A stretch of 64,000 bases of DNA from positions 2,697 through 66,696 of the forward strand of contig NZ_JAVHLD010000015.1 in NCBI RefSeq assembly GCF_031082295.1. The letters run 5' to 3'. The position numbers and the translations under genes were made by a program. Source of the DNA: Humidesulfovibrio sp. Its GTDB lineage: Bacteria; Desulfobacterota; Desulfovibrionia; Desulfovibrionales; Desulfovibrionaceae. The notes under the pieces were generated by a model that searched no databases, was not told the DNA's origin, and saw only the letters and a list, made by a program, of their open reading frames with translations. This document shows positions 9,192 to 17,532 of the stretch, piece by piece (within the stretch, counting starts at the first letter, position 1; the number at the start of each line of letters is the position of its first letter).

Positions 9192-9854
9192 ATGGGTAAG
9201 GTCTACGCCTACTTGAGGGTCAGCACGGACAGGCAGGACTTGGAGAACCAGCGGATGGAGATCACGGCCTACGCCGCACGGCTGGGGCTGGAGGTGTCCG
9301 AGTGGCTGGAGGTGGAGATCAGCTCCCGGAAGGACATCAGCAAGCGCCGGATCGTCGAGCTGGTGGACAGGCTCAAGCGTGGGGACGTACTGGTGGTGTC
9401 CGAAGTCTCACGGCTGGCCCGGTCCATGCGTGAGGTGCACAACATCATGGGCGACTTGGCCGCCAAGAAGGTGGAGGTGCACATCATCAAGCAGAACGTG
9501 GTGGCCCGTGGCGAGGGTGACATGACCACGGACATCCTGATCAACGCCTTTGCCATGGCTGCCCAGATGGAGCGGACCCTCATCAGCCAGCGGACCAAGA
9601 ACGGCCTTGCCAGGGTGAAGGCCCAGGGCAAGAAGCTGGGCAACCCCAACCTGGAGCGGATCAACACGGCCCGCCAGGAGAAGGCGGACCAGGGCGTGGA
9701 GCGCCTGCGGGGCACCTTGGCCGCGTTCAAGGGGCAGGGCATGACCCAGCGCCGCATGGTGGAGGAGCTGAACACCTTGGGGATCAGGACGGCCCAGGGC
9801 TGCACCTGGAGCCTGTGCGCTGTGCAGAGGGCCTTGAAGCGCCTGGGGCTGTGA
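9192..9854 (+). CDS. Serine recombinase, resolvase/invertase family
   Basis: The protein belongs to the Pin/Hin/Tn3-resolvase family, which cuts and rejoins DNA through a serine nucleophile. From the ATG at 9192 the N terminus reads MGKVYAYLRVSTDRQ with catalytic Ser11. Conserved arginines follow (SRLARS near residues 70-75 and the MERTLISQRTKNGL block of the E helix). The C-terminal region (GMTQRRMVEELNTLGI) is a helix-turn-helix. At 220 residues it is a full small recombinase. The start at 9192 has the sequence GGAGG about ten bases upstream; a second ATG at 9183 is possible. It lies head to head with the broken Fic gene. I see no clear invertible segment beside it. Confidence 0.93.
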   Translation: MGKVYAYLRVSTDRQDLENQRMEITAYAARLGLEVSEWLEVEISSRKDISKRRIVELVDRLKRGDVLVVSEVSRLARSMREVHNIMGDLAAKKVEVHIIKQNVVARGEGDMTTDILINAFAMAAQMERTLISQRTKNGLARVKAQGKKLGNPNLERINTARQEKADQGVERLRGTLAAFKGQGMTQRRMVEELNTLGIRTAQGCTWSLCAVQRALKRLGL

Positions 9855-10260
9855 GGTGGGGGCTGAAATACCGCGTTGGCCTTACTCCCCCAACGCTTCT
9901 TTGCAAACAGGGCCGAATTACCAGCCACTTCCTTGGAAACAAGGCGCACCTTTTGGGGCACCTTCGGTGGCCTCGCTCCCTGGTGCTGATCCTGGCCCTG
10001 GGGGTGCCCCTCGCAAAAAGCGCCTGGGTGGCCCTGCGGGGCGTTCTGGCGGCCTTGCGGTGCCGTTGTGGCCGAGAGGCGGGGGGGCGCGTCTGCGGGC
10101 CTCCTGGGTGGCAAATATGACGCATCTCCATGCGTCCGTCGATCTGGTCGATGCAGTGTGCCCAGGCCGTGTAATTACCCGACATGTTTTAGGAGACAGG
10201 GTGTGGATTCCTGCACTTTCCTCTTGCAAGACTGGTCCAGTTGTGCTATTTTAAGATATA

Positions 10261-10281
10261 CTACAAGTAATCTACTTGTAG
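10261..10281. repeat. Perfect inverted repeat, 9-bp arms
   Basis: CTACAAGTA, a 3-base spacer ATC, then TACTTGTAG. The surrounding 150 bp is AT-richer than its flanks and repeats partial copies of the words CTTGTAG and AGTCTTCCT. It could be a recombinase or regulator binding site, or a weak terminator. Function is not known. Confidence 0.5.
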
Positions 10282-10715
10282 ACCACCAGTAAGACCACCC
10301 ATAGTCTTCCTTGTAGGGTTATGAGTAGTCTTCCTCCTAGAGATAGCTTCAAGATACTGCGAGTCCTCCCGTAGCCCCTCCCAGCTCTCAAGTAGCTGCC
10401 CTGTTCATCCTGATCCACCACCACCCACCCAGGCCTACCTGGGCAGCCTATCGCCCTGGACCAGCGCCAGGACCTCCCAGGTGCCCAGCGGTGGGGCCGC
10501 TGCTGTGCCTGGGGCATCCTGGCGAGGGCAGGGCGTGGTGTGGGCTAGGGCCGGGCATGGGTGAGGCCGCAGATCGTGATCCCCACTTTCTGGCTGTGGG
10601 CGGCAGGCAACGTGGGCGCTCCTGGTGATCCAGGCCCTGCGTTGCCTGCCGCCCTGGTCATTCTGCACCTGTGGGCTTGAGCATCTGTTACGTTTGGTGG
10701 GGTGGTGCGGCTGTG

Positions 10716-10740
10716 AGGGTATCAGCATCGGTGATACCCT
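10716..10740. repeat. Perfect inverted repeat, 9-bp arms, 7-base loop
   Basis: AGGGTATCA, seven bases, then TGATACCCT. It sits about 60 bp before the AntA/AntB fragment. It may be a phage operator or a hairpin in an old transcript. Confidence 0.45.
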
Positions 10741-10798
10741 TGGGCTTGGTTGCATTACCTTCAGTAAGGGTTTCGTCCCCATCGGCACCTGCCCCGCC

Positions 10799-11040
10799 TT
10801 CGGTGATGGCCTCATCGACACCGTCAACGCCCGTGAGCTGCACAAGGCGCTCGGCTCGAAGCGCGAGTACGCCACCTGGGTGAAGCAGCGCATCGACGCC
10901 TGCAACTTCAAGGAAAACGAGGACTTCGTGGTTTTTGACGGAACGGTCAAAAACCCCCTCGGTGGCCGTCCGACCAAGGAGTACTTCCTGACCCTCGACG
11001 CCGCCAAGCACTTCGCCATGCTGGAGAAGACCGAGACCGT
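10799..11040 (+). pseudogene. AntA/AntB phage antirepressor, fragment
   Basis: About 80 codons match the AntA/AntB antirepressor domain: GDGLIDTVNARELHKALGS, then TWVKQRID, the hydrophobic FKENEDFVVF, and KEYFLTLDAAKHFAMLEKTE. In intact proteins this is followed by a conserved R-x-Y-F-I-E-C-E segment. Here homology stops at about 11040 and unrelated sequence follows. No convincing start codon with a ribosome binding site is present before the domain. Such proteins relieve phage repression during induction, so this is a prophage remnant. Confidence 0.75.
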
Positions 11041-11125
11041 GACCCTATGCTGGGAGTTTCCCATGTTAGGCGTGCGGGCGGCGCATACCCCTTGTCGAAC
11101 AGGGGGTAACCTCGTCCTCGGACAT

Positions 11126-11337
11126 CTACCCCGTCTTCACCTTCTCCTCGCCCATGACGTACATGCCGTCCTTGCGGAGGGCGGGGAGTACTTCACGGGT
11201 CACCCAGTTCTGGAAGCGTTTGGCGGCGGGCTTGTCCGAGCGCATGATGAGCTTGTAGAGGCCCGACTCGGAGATGACGGCGACCTTCTGGGGGGCCACC
11301 AGGGGTGTTCATCTGATGAAGTCCCTTCTCGTCCTGG
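11126..11337 (-). pseudogene. Bro-N antirepressor C-terminal piece with frameshift
   Basis: Read on the minus strand, the sequence encodes DEKG..NTPGG and then KVAVISESGLYKLIMRS, followed by KPAAKRFQNWVTREVLPALRKDG, all hallmarks of the phage Bro-N antirepressor domain, and ends at a TAG (11126-11128). The two halves are in different frames. The break falls in a run of six G (11290-11295 on the plus strand), where removing one base restores the protein. It has no start codon. It therefore cannot make a full protein. Confidence 0.75.
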
Positions 11338-11392
11338 GGAACAGGGAGAGTGTGGTAAAATTACATTCTCTTTTCACCAGGGAGACGATCCT

Positions 11393-11413
11393 GCCACTCA
11401 TCGGATGAGTGGC
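11393..11413. repeat. Inverted repeat, 10-bp arms with 1-base centre
   Basis: GCCACTCATC, one G, then GATGAGTGGC. It lies between the two Bro-N fragments, next to the point where the upstream copy loses homology. It could be a hairpin end left by a small element or a recombination product. Confidence 0.45.
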
Positions 11414-11595
11414 GGGCATGCCTGACGACCACCAGGGGTGTCAAAAGTTTTGACTCCCTTCTGATCCGAGGCCAACGGGGCCAAGGCCATGGTGATGTTC
11501 TTCAGCCCGAGGCAGACCACGACATCACGGGCCGTGAACCACGGCTTGTTGTCGATGTTGGTCACACGCAGGGACCGGCCCTCGAAGTTGAACAT
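11398..11595 (-). pseudogene. Bro-N antirepressor N-terminal piece
   Basis: From an ATG at 11595 the frame reads MFNFEGRSLRVTNIDNKPWF, then ARDVVVCLGLKN, MALAPL and DQKGVKTFDTPGG. This is the first half of a Bro-N domain. After TPGG the frame leaves the family and stops at 11398. The next fragment downstream repeats the DEKG..TPGG part, so this is not one interrupted gene but the remains of two related copies. The shared word CCACCAGGGGTGT (plus strand) near 11297 and 11430 marks the duplicated segment. Confidence 0.75.
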
Positions 11596-11794
11596 GGGGT
11601 TGCTGCCGGGGTTGGCGGGGATGTTGCGGCGAAGGGCGGGCCTACTGGCTGGCGATGCCCACCGGACGGGGATCGAGAGGAGCGTGGCACCTGGATGTAG
11701 ATTGTATAACATGTGAGAATCATTAACTTTATGTTGACGTGACGTGTTGGTGCGGGCATAGGGTCGGGCAAAACCCTTGAGGAGGAACCGACCC

Positions 11795-12121
11795 ATGGAC
11801 CTGTTTACCTACGACACCGAGACCCCGCCCCCTGCTTTGTTCGCCCTGGACCTCTGCGGCCTCCTGGCCGTGCGCCTCCAGTCCCGTGGCTTCACCCTGG
11901 CGATCCTTCCCCGCTGGCTCCTGGCCCTGGACGTGACGTTCACCCGGCGCGGCCTGGGGCTGGCTGGGGTGATCCTTGGCCGTGGCATCTTCAGCACGCG
12001 GACGGAGCGCCCGGCCTTGGATTGGTGGGCGGAGGACAGCGCCCGGCATCTGCGGGTGGGTCGCCTGTGGCTCACGCTGGAGCGGAAGGCGCGGCAGGCG
12101 GAGGCCCCGCAGATCGGGTAG
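11795..12121 (+). CDS. Hypothetical 108-residue protein
   Basis: I do not recognise this protein. The ATG at 11795 is preceded by GAGGAGGAA at 11780-11788, a strong ribosome binding site, which is the main reason to believe the gene. The protein starts acidic (MDLFTYDTET), has a hydrophobic middle (about residues 13-45, possibly one membrane-associated segment) and a basic C terminus. It lies among phage remnants, so it may be a phage or island gene. Chance remains possible. Confidence 0.5.
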   Translation: MDLFTYDTETPPPALFALDLCGLLAVRLQSRGFTLAILPRWLLALDVTFTRRGLGLAGVILGRGIFSTRTERPALDWWAEDSARHLRVGRLWLTLERKARQAEAPQIG

Positions 12122-12463
12122 CGGCGCAACCGGCTAGGCCAGGAAGCGGGCGGTGGGCGTGTGCTTGCCGCCCGCCTTGAGTCTGGGGGGGGATTTGGTG
12201 GACGTGCAGTGGACTTGATCCAGTGCGTGGACAGGGGGTGGTGTGCGCTGCCTGCCCAGTTGTCTGGACAGCGGAGGCGTCCGCAAGCGCTACAGCCTCA
12301 AAGGTTGCCGCAAGCTCGTAGAGCGCGTTTCGAGGGCCGGGATGAAGTCTAGGTCATCCGAGGTCGCTTCGAGGCCGCAGAAGCCAAATGGTGAAGCCAG
12401 TTTCAGCGTGGGACCAGATGCTCCAGGTCCAGGCCTGGCATGGTGTTGCCTGGCGCCTGCGGC
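12122..12463. other. Intergenic region with an integrase remnant
   Basis: About 340 bp without an intact gene. Apart from the 36-bp integrase tail remnant (12403-12438) I see only short open frames of uncertain meaning. This is the downstream side of the PEP-synthase-like gene. Confidence 0.5.
12403..12438 (-). pseudogene. Last 11 codons of a lost tyrosine integrase
   Basis: The minus strand reads PGLDLEHLVPR and then a stop. The intact integrase at 15769-17439 ends PGLDLEHLVPQ and stop. Twenty bases are identical (12416-12435 and 15782-15801), while codons around them differ silently, so this is a diverged copy of the same gene end rather than a recent duplication. The rest of that integrase is gone: the bases just upstream belong to the trailer of the PEP-synthase-like gene. 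It marks an older element boundary. Confidence 0.75.
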
Positions 12464-15400
12464 CTATTCGGGTGCAAGGAGTCGCTTGGAGATGCCACTA
12501 GCAGTCAATACGAGGTCTCGGAACTGCGTCACCGAATCCGCCTTGGTCCACAGCCCCACGTATCCGGCCACTGGCTTGGCGGCCTCGTACTCAAGAACAG
12601 GCTGTCCATCCACGAGGCCGGTGATCCTGTTCCCGCGCACCTGCACTTCCAGGCGTGTCCAGCGGCCCGCCACCACGGGCAGATCGACCTTGGCCCGCTC
12701 CAGCCTTCGGTTGTCCACGAACTCGAAAAGCACGGCGTTGTCCTCCAGGGCGTTGACGCGGAAGGCGAAGTAGTTGCCGGAGTTCTTCAGACCGAAGGCG
12801 AGGCCGCCCGCCCTGTCTATGCTCCCGGCCTGGGGCAGTACCTCCACCTGGAGGTCGGCGTCGCGGGCCTGAACATCGCGGGCAACGGCCAGCGGGAAGT
12901 AGGCGTAGGCCTCGATGCCGTCCAGGAACTCCTGGTAGCGCTTGCCCATGAACTTCCCGGCCAGGCTGGCCACCCCGGCGGACAGGCCGTCCACCCACTT
13001 GGAGCCGTCCTGGCGCAGCACCGGGGACTCGCCGCCGGTCTCCAGGCTCCAGTCGCCTTGCAGGGAATAGAAGCCCGGCACCCGGTTGCGGTCGGTCTGG
13101 CCGAGGAAGTCGTAATTCCCCTGGAAGAAGCGCTCCACCATTGCGTCCACCTGGCCGGGGTTGCCAATGGCCACGTCCAGCAGGCGGCTGGAGGCCAGCA
13201 GGCGGCCCGTCTGGTCCAGCACGTCCGTCAGGGCGGCGCAGTCTGACCCCTTCAGGCTGGCTTCCAACAAGTCGCCGGTGACGTTGACCACGTAGCCCAG
13301 CCGCCCCAGCACCGTGGCCAGGAAATTGATGCGCAGGGACCGCCCCGAGAAGCTGCCAACGCCGCCGGAGAAGCGCAGGGACACATGGCTCTGGCCCGGT
13401 TCCTTCCCGCACAGGGCGTCGATGTTGGCGTAGTGGTAGCCGAACTTGGCGCTCAGGTTCACGTAGTCGTGCGAGATGACGGCGTAGCTGTCCCCTCCCG
13501 GAGCCTCGGCCGTGGTCGTGGTGGATGCCATGAGCGAGAGGAGGTTGCCCGCGTTCAGGGCCACGCCGCCCGCCCAGGACACGCCGGGGTGGGTCAACCC
13601 GCTCCAGAGCGCCAGCATGGGGATGGACTCCACATGGCTGATGGCAACCTCGTCGCAGGTGGTCAGGTTCGGCTTGAGGCCGCCGCCCAGGTCCACGCAG
13701 TAGAGCACCAGGGGGATGCCTGCCTTGAGCCGGACCACGTTGGCCTCGTTTCCGGCCTCGTCGCACAGGGCGAACATGGACTTCATGGACTTCTCATGGG
13801 CGAAGCGCACGATGTCGTGGATGGTGCGGCAGCCTTCCGGGGTGAAGTCCGGGGCTTCGGGGTCGGTGAGGTGCAGCGGAGCGATGAGGTCCAGGGCGGC
13901 GCGCAGGCGCTTGTGCATGGGGCTGTCAAAGACGTGGCTCCTGCGGCCCGAGCGGGTGCGGGCCAGCTCGGCCACCTCGCCGTCATAGACCGTGGCGGCG
14001 TCGGCCCAGAGGGTGACGGTCTGGCCGTGGGGGATGCGCGTGGTGGCGTCGCTGGCATCAAACAGCGCGGGCAGCCCCAGTTCGCGGGCCACGGAGGCCA
14101 GGTGGCTGGCCACGCCGCCCACATCGGTGACGATGCCAGCGGCCTTGTCCAGCAGCGCCGCGTACTCGGGCGCAGCCGTGCGCACCACCAGCACCGCGCC
14201 TTCGGGCATGGACTCACGTCCTGCGGAGTTGAGCACGAAGGCCGGACCCGAGGCAGCGCCAGGTGCCGCCGCCTTGCCGCCCTGGAGCAGCACGGGGTTG
14301 GAAATGTCCTCCTGCCTGACCGCTGGCCCCTCCACCGTGACCGCCGCCTCCAGGGGGCGCGATTGCAGCAGGAGCAGACGCCCGGACGGATCAACGGCCC
14401 ACTCCACGTCTTGCGGGGTGCGGAAGTGCGTCTCCAGGGCCAGGGCGCGGACAGCCAGGTCCAGAACCGTGGCCTCGGACACGCAGGAGCGTTCGCCCTC
14501 TGCCCCGGTGACAGCCTGAAGGGCCGTGCCACCCTCGGCCAGGGCCACCAGGCGCTCGGCCTTGGGGCTGATCTCCTGGTGCAGGATACGCAGGGGCGAC
14601 CGGCCCAGCACGAAGATGTCCGGCGTGGCGCGACCGCTCACAAGCTGTTCGCCCAGGCCCAGCACGGCGTTGATGCGCAGGGCCGGAGCGCCCTCGGGGT
14701 CCAGCTGGCCGCCGGGGTCGGCGGTGTAGAGCACGCCGCTGGCCTGGCTGGGGACCATGACCAGGCCCAGCACACACATGGGCGTGTCGGCCTCGTCCAG
14801 CCCGTAGCGCAGGCGGTAGAGGATGGCGGCCGGGGTGTACTTGCTGGCCAGCACGGTCTTGTAGGCGTCCAGCACGCCGCCCTTGCCCACGTTCAGCACG
14901 GTGGAGTACTGCCCGGCAAAGGAGGCCTGGGAGTCCTCGCCCACGGCGCTGCTGCGCATGGCCAGGAGCACCGGGGCACCGGCCTCGCGCTCCAGCCGGT
15001 CCACTTCCGCGTGGATGGCAGACGCAATGGCCTGGGGCACCTCCGCCGCCATGACGAGTTCGCGCAGCACTCGGCATCGGGCGTCCAGGTCTTCCAGGTC
15101 ATAGGGCGAGGCCCGGTCCAACTGCGCGGCCACGGCCTGGCGCAGGCCCCCTGCGTCCAGAAAGCTGGCGAAGGCAGCCGAGGTGACGGCGAAGCCGTCC
15201 GGCGTGGGCATTCCAAGCGTGTTGCGCACAGTCGCCAGGTTCGAGGCCTTGCCGCCCACCAGGGCCGTCTGGCCGGGGTCCACGGCGGACAGGGGCTGCA
15301 CCAGCGGGGCATCGCCGCGCAGCGCCACGGTCCTGTCCCCGAACAGCGGAGCCAGCCCGGCGTCCACGCGGGCCAGAGACCCGCGCAGCTCCTGGTGCCG

Positions 15401-15658
15401 GTTTCCGGTCAGGGCGTTGAGCATGACCACCAGTTCTCCTGTGGTTTCGGAGAGCCTGCGGCAGGCGTCGCGCACAGCGGCCATGTTGAACGTGCCGCCG
15501 CCGTAGTAGAGCTGTTCCAGCCCGGCCAGGATGTCCAGGGCCTCGTTGTTGTTCTCAAGCAGCGCCTTGAAGTTGGCATACTTCTGCGCCAAGCGGCCAT
15601 CCGGGTCCACGAGGAAACGACAGGAATTCTCTTTGCGGAAGAAGCGGAACAGGCTCAT
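12464..15658 (-). CDS. PEP-synthase-like protein with C-terminal jelly-roll domain
   Basis: This 1064-residue protein combines modules. Residues 130-435 are the ATP-grasp domain of the PEP synthase/pyruvate phosphate dikinase family (VGGKASNLATVRN; RSSAVGEDSQASFAGQY; QSRPLE). Residues 450-565 are the swivelling phosphohistidine domain; DVGGVASHLASVARE keeps the phospho-accepting His519. The TIM-barrel PEP/pyruvate domain expected next is not recognisable. Instead there is a long region (about 570-890) of unknown fold and a C-terminal domain (about 900-1060) resembling LamG/DUF1080 sugar-binding jelly rolls. No signal peptide is seen, so it is probably cytoplasmic. It may phosphorylate an unusual acceptor. 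It lies between an integrase tail and an intact integrase, as island cargo. Confidence 0.8.
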   Translation of the reverse strand: MSLFRFFRKENSCRFLVDPDGRLAQKYANFKALLENNNEALDILAGLEQLYYGGGTFNMAAVRDACRRLSETTGELVVMLNALTGNRHQELRGSLARVDAGLAPLFGDRTVALRGDAPLVQPLSAVDPGQTALVGGKASNLATVRNTLGMPTPDGFAVTSAAFASFLDAGGLRQAVAAQLDRASPYDLEDLDARCRVLRELVMAAEVPQAIASAIHAEVDRLEREAGAPVLLAMRSSAVGEDSQASFAGQYSTVLNVGKGGVLDAYKTVLASKYTPAAILYRLRYGLDEADTPMCVLGLVMVPSQASGVLYTADPGGQLDPEGAPALRINAVLGLGEQLVSGRATPDIFVLGRSPLRILHQEISPKAERLVALAEGGTALQAVTGAEGERSCVSEATVLDLAVRALALETHFRTPQDVEWAVDPSGRLLLLQSRPLEAAVTVEGPAVRQEDISNPVLLQGGKAAAPGAASGPAFVLNSAGRESMPEGAVLVVRTAAPEYAALLDKAAGIVTDVGGVASHLASVARELGLPALFDASDATTRIPHGQTVTLWADAATVYDGEVAELARTRSGRRSHVFDSPMHKRLRAALDLIAPLHLTDPEAPDFTPEGCRTIHDIVRFAHEKSMKSMFALCDEAGNEANVVRLKAGIPLVLYCVDLGGGLKPNLTTCDEVAISHVESIPMLALWSGLTHPGVSWAGGVALNAGNLLSLMASTTTTAEAPGGDSYAVISHDYVNLSAKFGYHYANIDALCGKEPGQSHVSLRFSGGVGSFSGRSLRINFLATVLGRLGYVVNVTGDLLEASLKGSDCAALTDVLDQTGRLLASSRLLDVAIGNPGQVDAMVERFFQGNYDFLGQTDRNRVPGFYSLQGDWSLETGGESPVLRQDGSKWVDGLSAGVASLAGKFMGKRYQEFLDGIEAYAYFPLAVARDVQARDADLQVEVLPQAGSIDRAGGLAFGLKNSGNYFAFRVNALEDNAVLFEFVDNRRLERAKVDLPVVAGRWTRLEVQVRGNRITGLVDGQPVLEYEAAKPVAGYVGLWTKADSVTQFRDLVLTASGISKRLLAPE

Positions 15659-15768
15659 GGAGGACTTCTCCTGTTTGTGGGGCGCGGCAGTGCCGGAAGG
15701 TTCGAGATGATCCTTTCTCTCAAATGGCTGACTTCATGGCAAGGCACCTTTGGGGCGGTGATTCCGGC

Positions 15769-17439
15769 TCACTGGGGCACTAGATGCTCCAGGTCCAGGC
15801 CGGGGTAGTGGAGCTTGTCCATCGCCTCGGCCAGGACATGCAGGGCGAACCCCTGCCCGTAGCCCTCGCCTACGCCCGGCACGGTGTGCCCCTGGAGGAT
15901 GCTGCGGATGTCGAAGGGCACCCCGGAATCCCGCAGGCCATCCTTCACCGTGTGGCGGAAGGAGTGGAACACCTTGCGGGGGTCCGTGATCCCGTTGCTC
16001 CGACAGTAGCGGCCCCACCAGGATGTCCAGCCCTCGGTGGGGCTGCTGCGCTCGGACTTGAGGGCCGGGAACAACGGGCCGCCCTTGGCCTTGCGGCGTT
16101 CCTCGACGTAGGCCAGGAAGCCGAGCCGGACCAGCTCGTTGTGGACCGGGACGCGACGCTTGGAACTGGTGGTTTTGGTGCCTGCGCTAGTGAGGTCCAG
16201 GTAGGTGATCCCCCTGTCCGTCCGCACGTCCTCCACCTGAAGCCTGCCCAGCTCCTGGAGGCGCGCCCCTGTGAATAGGGCCAGGATGGGCAGCCACTTG
16301 GCCGCCTCGCCTGCGCCGCCCCTGGGCCTCGCGCCCTCGGTGAAGATCGGGAAGCGGTAGATCAGGTTCAGGTCTTCCACGGAGTAGGGCAGGCGCTTCT
16401 TTTCCTTCACCTTGCCCACGTCCACCTTGATGCCCGTGGCCGGATTGTGCTCCAGGTAGCCGTTCTTCACGCCCCAGTTCAGCACGGCGGCCAGAGCCGC
16501 GAGGCACTTCTCGTTGATGGTACGCTCGGACAGGCGCGGGAGGCTCGTGTCCTTCTCCGCCAGCTTGATCAGGGCTGGGAGCTTCTTGCTCCGGTAGTGC
16601 TTGGGCAGCCGGTTGATGGCCGGGCACTTGAGCATGGCGTCTTTGAACTCACGGACGTGGGCCTTGGCGATGCCCGGCAAGGGCAGGTCGCCGTGCAACT
16701 CCTGGAAGTGCCGGACGTGGGTGGCGTAGTCGGTGACGGTGTTCTCCGGCAATGTGCGCTGCTTCTCGTCCTTCCACTTCTCGAAGAGGCCGGACAGCGT
16801 CAGCTCGCCCCCCACCTTGGCCGAGGTCTTGCCGTGGCTCTCCAGGGGGCCGGGATCGGGTGGCGTGTCCACCACTTCGCCCTGGTGCCGCTGGACTTGC
16901 TTGTCCGTGGCCGTCACAAGGGCCTTGAGAAAGCGGTGGGCTAAGGTCTTGAAGTCCTGGCTGGCCCGGTCCAGTTGGATGCCATGGCCCCACAGCCAGT
17001 CCTCCACCACCGGGGCCACCACGCTCATGTCGCCACGGGCCAGGGCGCGGCGGTAGGTCTCAAGGCGCTGGGCCTGCTCTTCTCCTTGGCGCTCGAAGAG
17101 CCAGTCCTCCATGCCGCTGATCCTGATCTCGTCATCGGCCTTCAACATGCTGTGCTGGAGGAGGAGGCCAAGGCGGTCCATCTCCGTCTCGGACAGGCTG
17201 GTGCGGACCTCTGCGTCCCGCCTGGCTCGGATGGCCTGGAACTCCTGGAGGACTTGCCCGCGCTTGGCGGTGCCTCTCGCACAGGCTTCCTCGCGGTTGC
17301 TGGTGCCGAGGGAGAACGTCAGCTCCTTCTTCGGGTGGTAGTGCGCCAGGAGGTCAACAGGCACCTTGACGCGCAGCCGGAAGTTCGTGCTCTTGTCCCG
17401 GCGGGTGAGGCCAGGGCACTTCATGGGCATAGTCTTCAT
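15769..17439 (-). CDS. Tyrosine-family integrase of the genomic island
   Basis: This is a site-specific recombinase of 556 residues. The N terminus (about 1-60, FRLRVKVPVDLL) resembles the DNA-binding arm domain of long phage integrases, followed by a core-binding SAM-like domain (about 215-310). The catalytic domain shows the first Arg in TGARLQELGRLQ, the box H492-S-F-R495, His518 (LQGH) and the nucleophile Tyr527 (GEGYGQG). All five key residues are present, so it should be active. The gene points away from, and lies 94 bp from, the CCA end of tRNA-Ser(CGA), a usual arrangement for elements that insert in tRNA 3' ends. Confidence 0.93.
   Translation of the reverse strand: MKTMPMKCPGLTRRDKSTNFRLRVKVPVDLLAHYHPKKELTFSLGTSNREEACARGTAKRGQVLQEFQAIRARRDAEVRTSLSETEMDRLGLLLQHSMLKADDEIRISGMEDWLFERQGEEQAQRLETYRRALARGDMSVVAPVVEDWLWGHGIQLDRASQDFKTLAHRFLKALVTATDKQVQRHQGEVVDTPPDPGPLESHGKTSAKVGGELTLSGLFEKWKDEKQRTLPENTVTDYATHVRHFQELHGDLPLPGIAKAHVREFKDAMLKCPAINRLPKHYRSKKLPALIKLAEKDTSLPRLSERTINEKCLAALAAVLNWGVKNGYLEHNPATGIKVDVGKVKEKKRLPYSVEDLNLIYRFPIFTEGARPRGGAGEAAKWLPILALFTGARLQELGRLQVEDVRTDRGITYLDLTSAGTKTTSSKRRVPVHNELVRLGFLAYVEERRKAKGGPLFPALKSERSSPTEGWTSWWGRYCRSNGITDPRKVFHSFRHTVKDGLRDSGVPFDIRSILQGHTVPGVGEGYGQGFALHVLAEAMDKLHYPGLDLEHLVPQ
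15782..15801. repeat. 20-bp direct repeat, copy inside integrase 3' end
   Basis: AGATGCTCCAGGTCCAGGCC is identical to 12416-12435 in the same orientation. The two copies bracket the PEP-synthase-like gene. Both copies are integrase coding sequence, so the repeat reflects two integrase gene ends and not necessarily an attachment site. Confidence 0.7.
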
Positions 17440-17532
17440 GCCTCCAAGTGTACCACTGAAGTGTACCAGTTGGAAGGCGAGAAGCTGTTGAATATCAGGA
17501 TTTCTTGGAGTCTCGAAGGCTTGGGAGTGTGA

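Larger units (their letters stand above)
9855..10798. other. Non-coding, GC-rich decayed region with inverted repeats
   Basis: Nearly 950 bp between the recombinase and the first antirepressor fragment. The frames here have biased composition (Pro, Arg and Gly runs) and no family resemblance, so I call none. Two clear inverted repeats are listed separately (10261-10281 and 10716-10740). The region looks like degraded prophage or plasmid DNA. Confidence 0.45.

Noticed and set aside
3259-9200. Phase-variable hsdS cassette driven by the serine recombinase
   Set aside because: No second hsdS fragment or matching inverted repeats near hsdS; the recombinase is 5 kb away.
9784-10185. Minus-strand frame starting MSGNYTAWAHCID
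   Set aside because: The first 25 residues look protein-like, but there is no ribosome site and the rest is Arg/Pro-rich.
13385-15808. 807-codon plus-strand frame opposite the PEP-synthase-like gene
   Set aside because: Shadow frame without family motifs; the minus strand has recognised domains.
1-17500. Left attachment repeat of the tRNA-Ser island
   Set aside because: No second copy of the tRNA 3' end found; it may lie outside the window.
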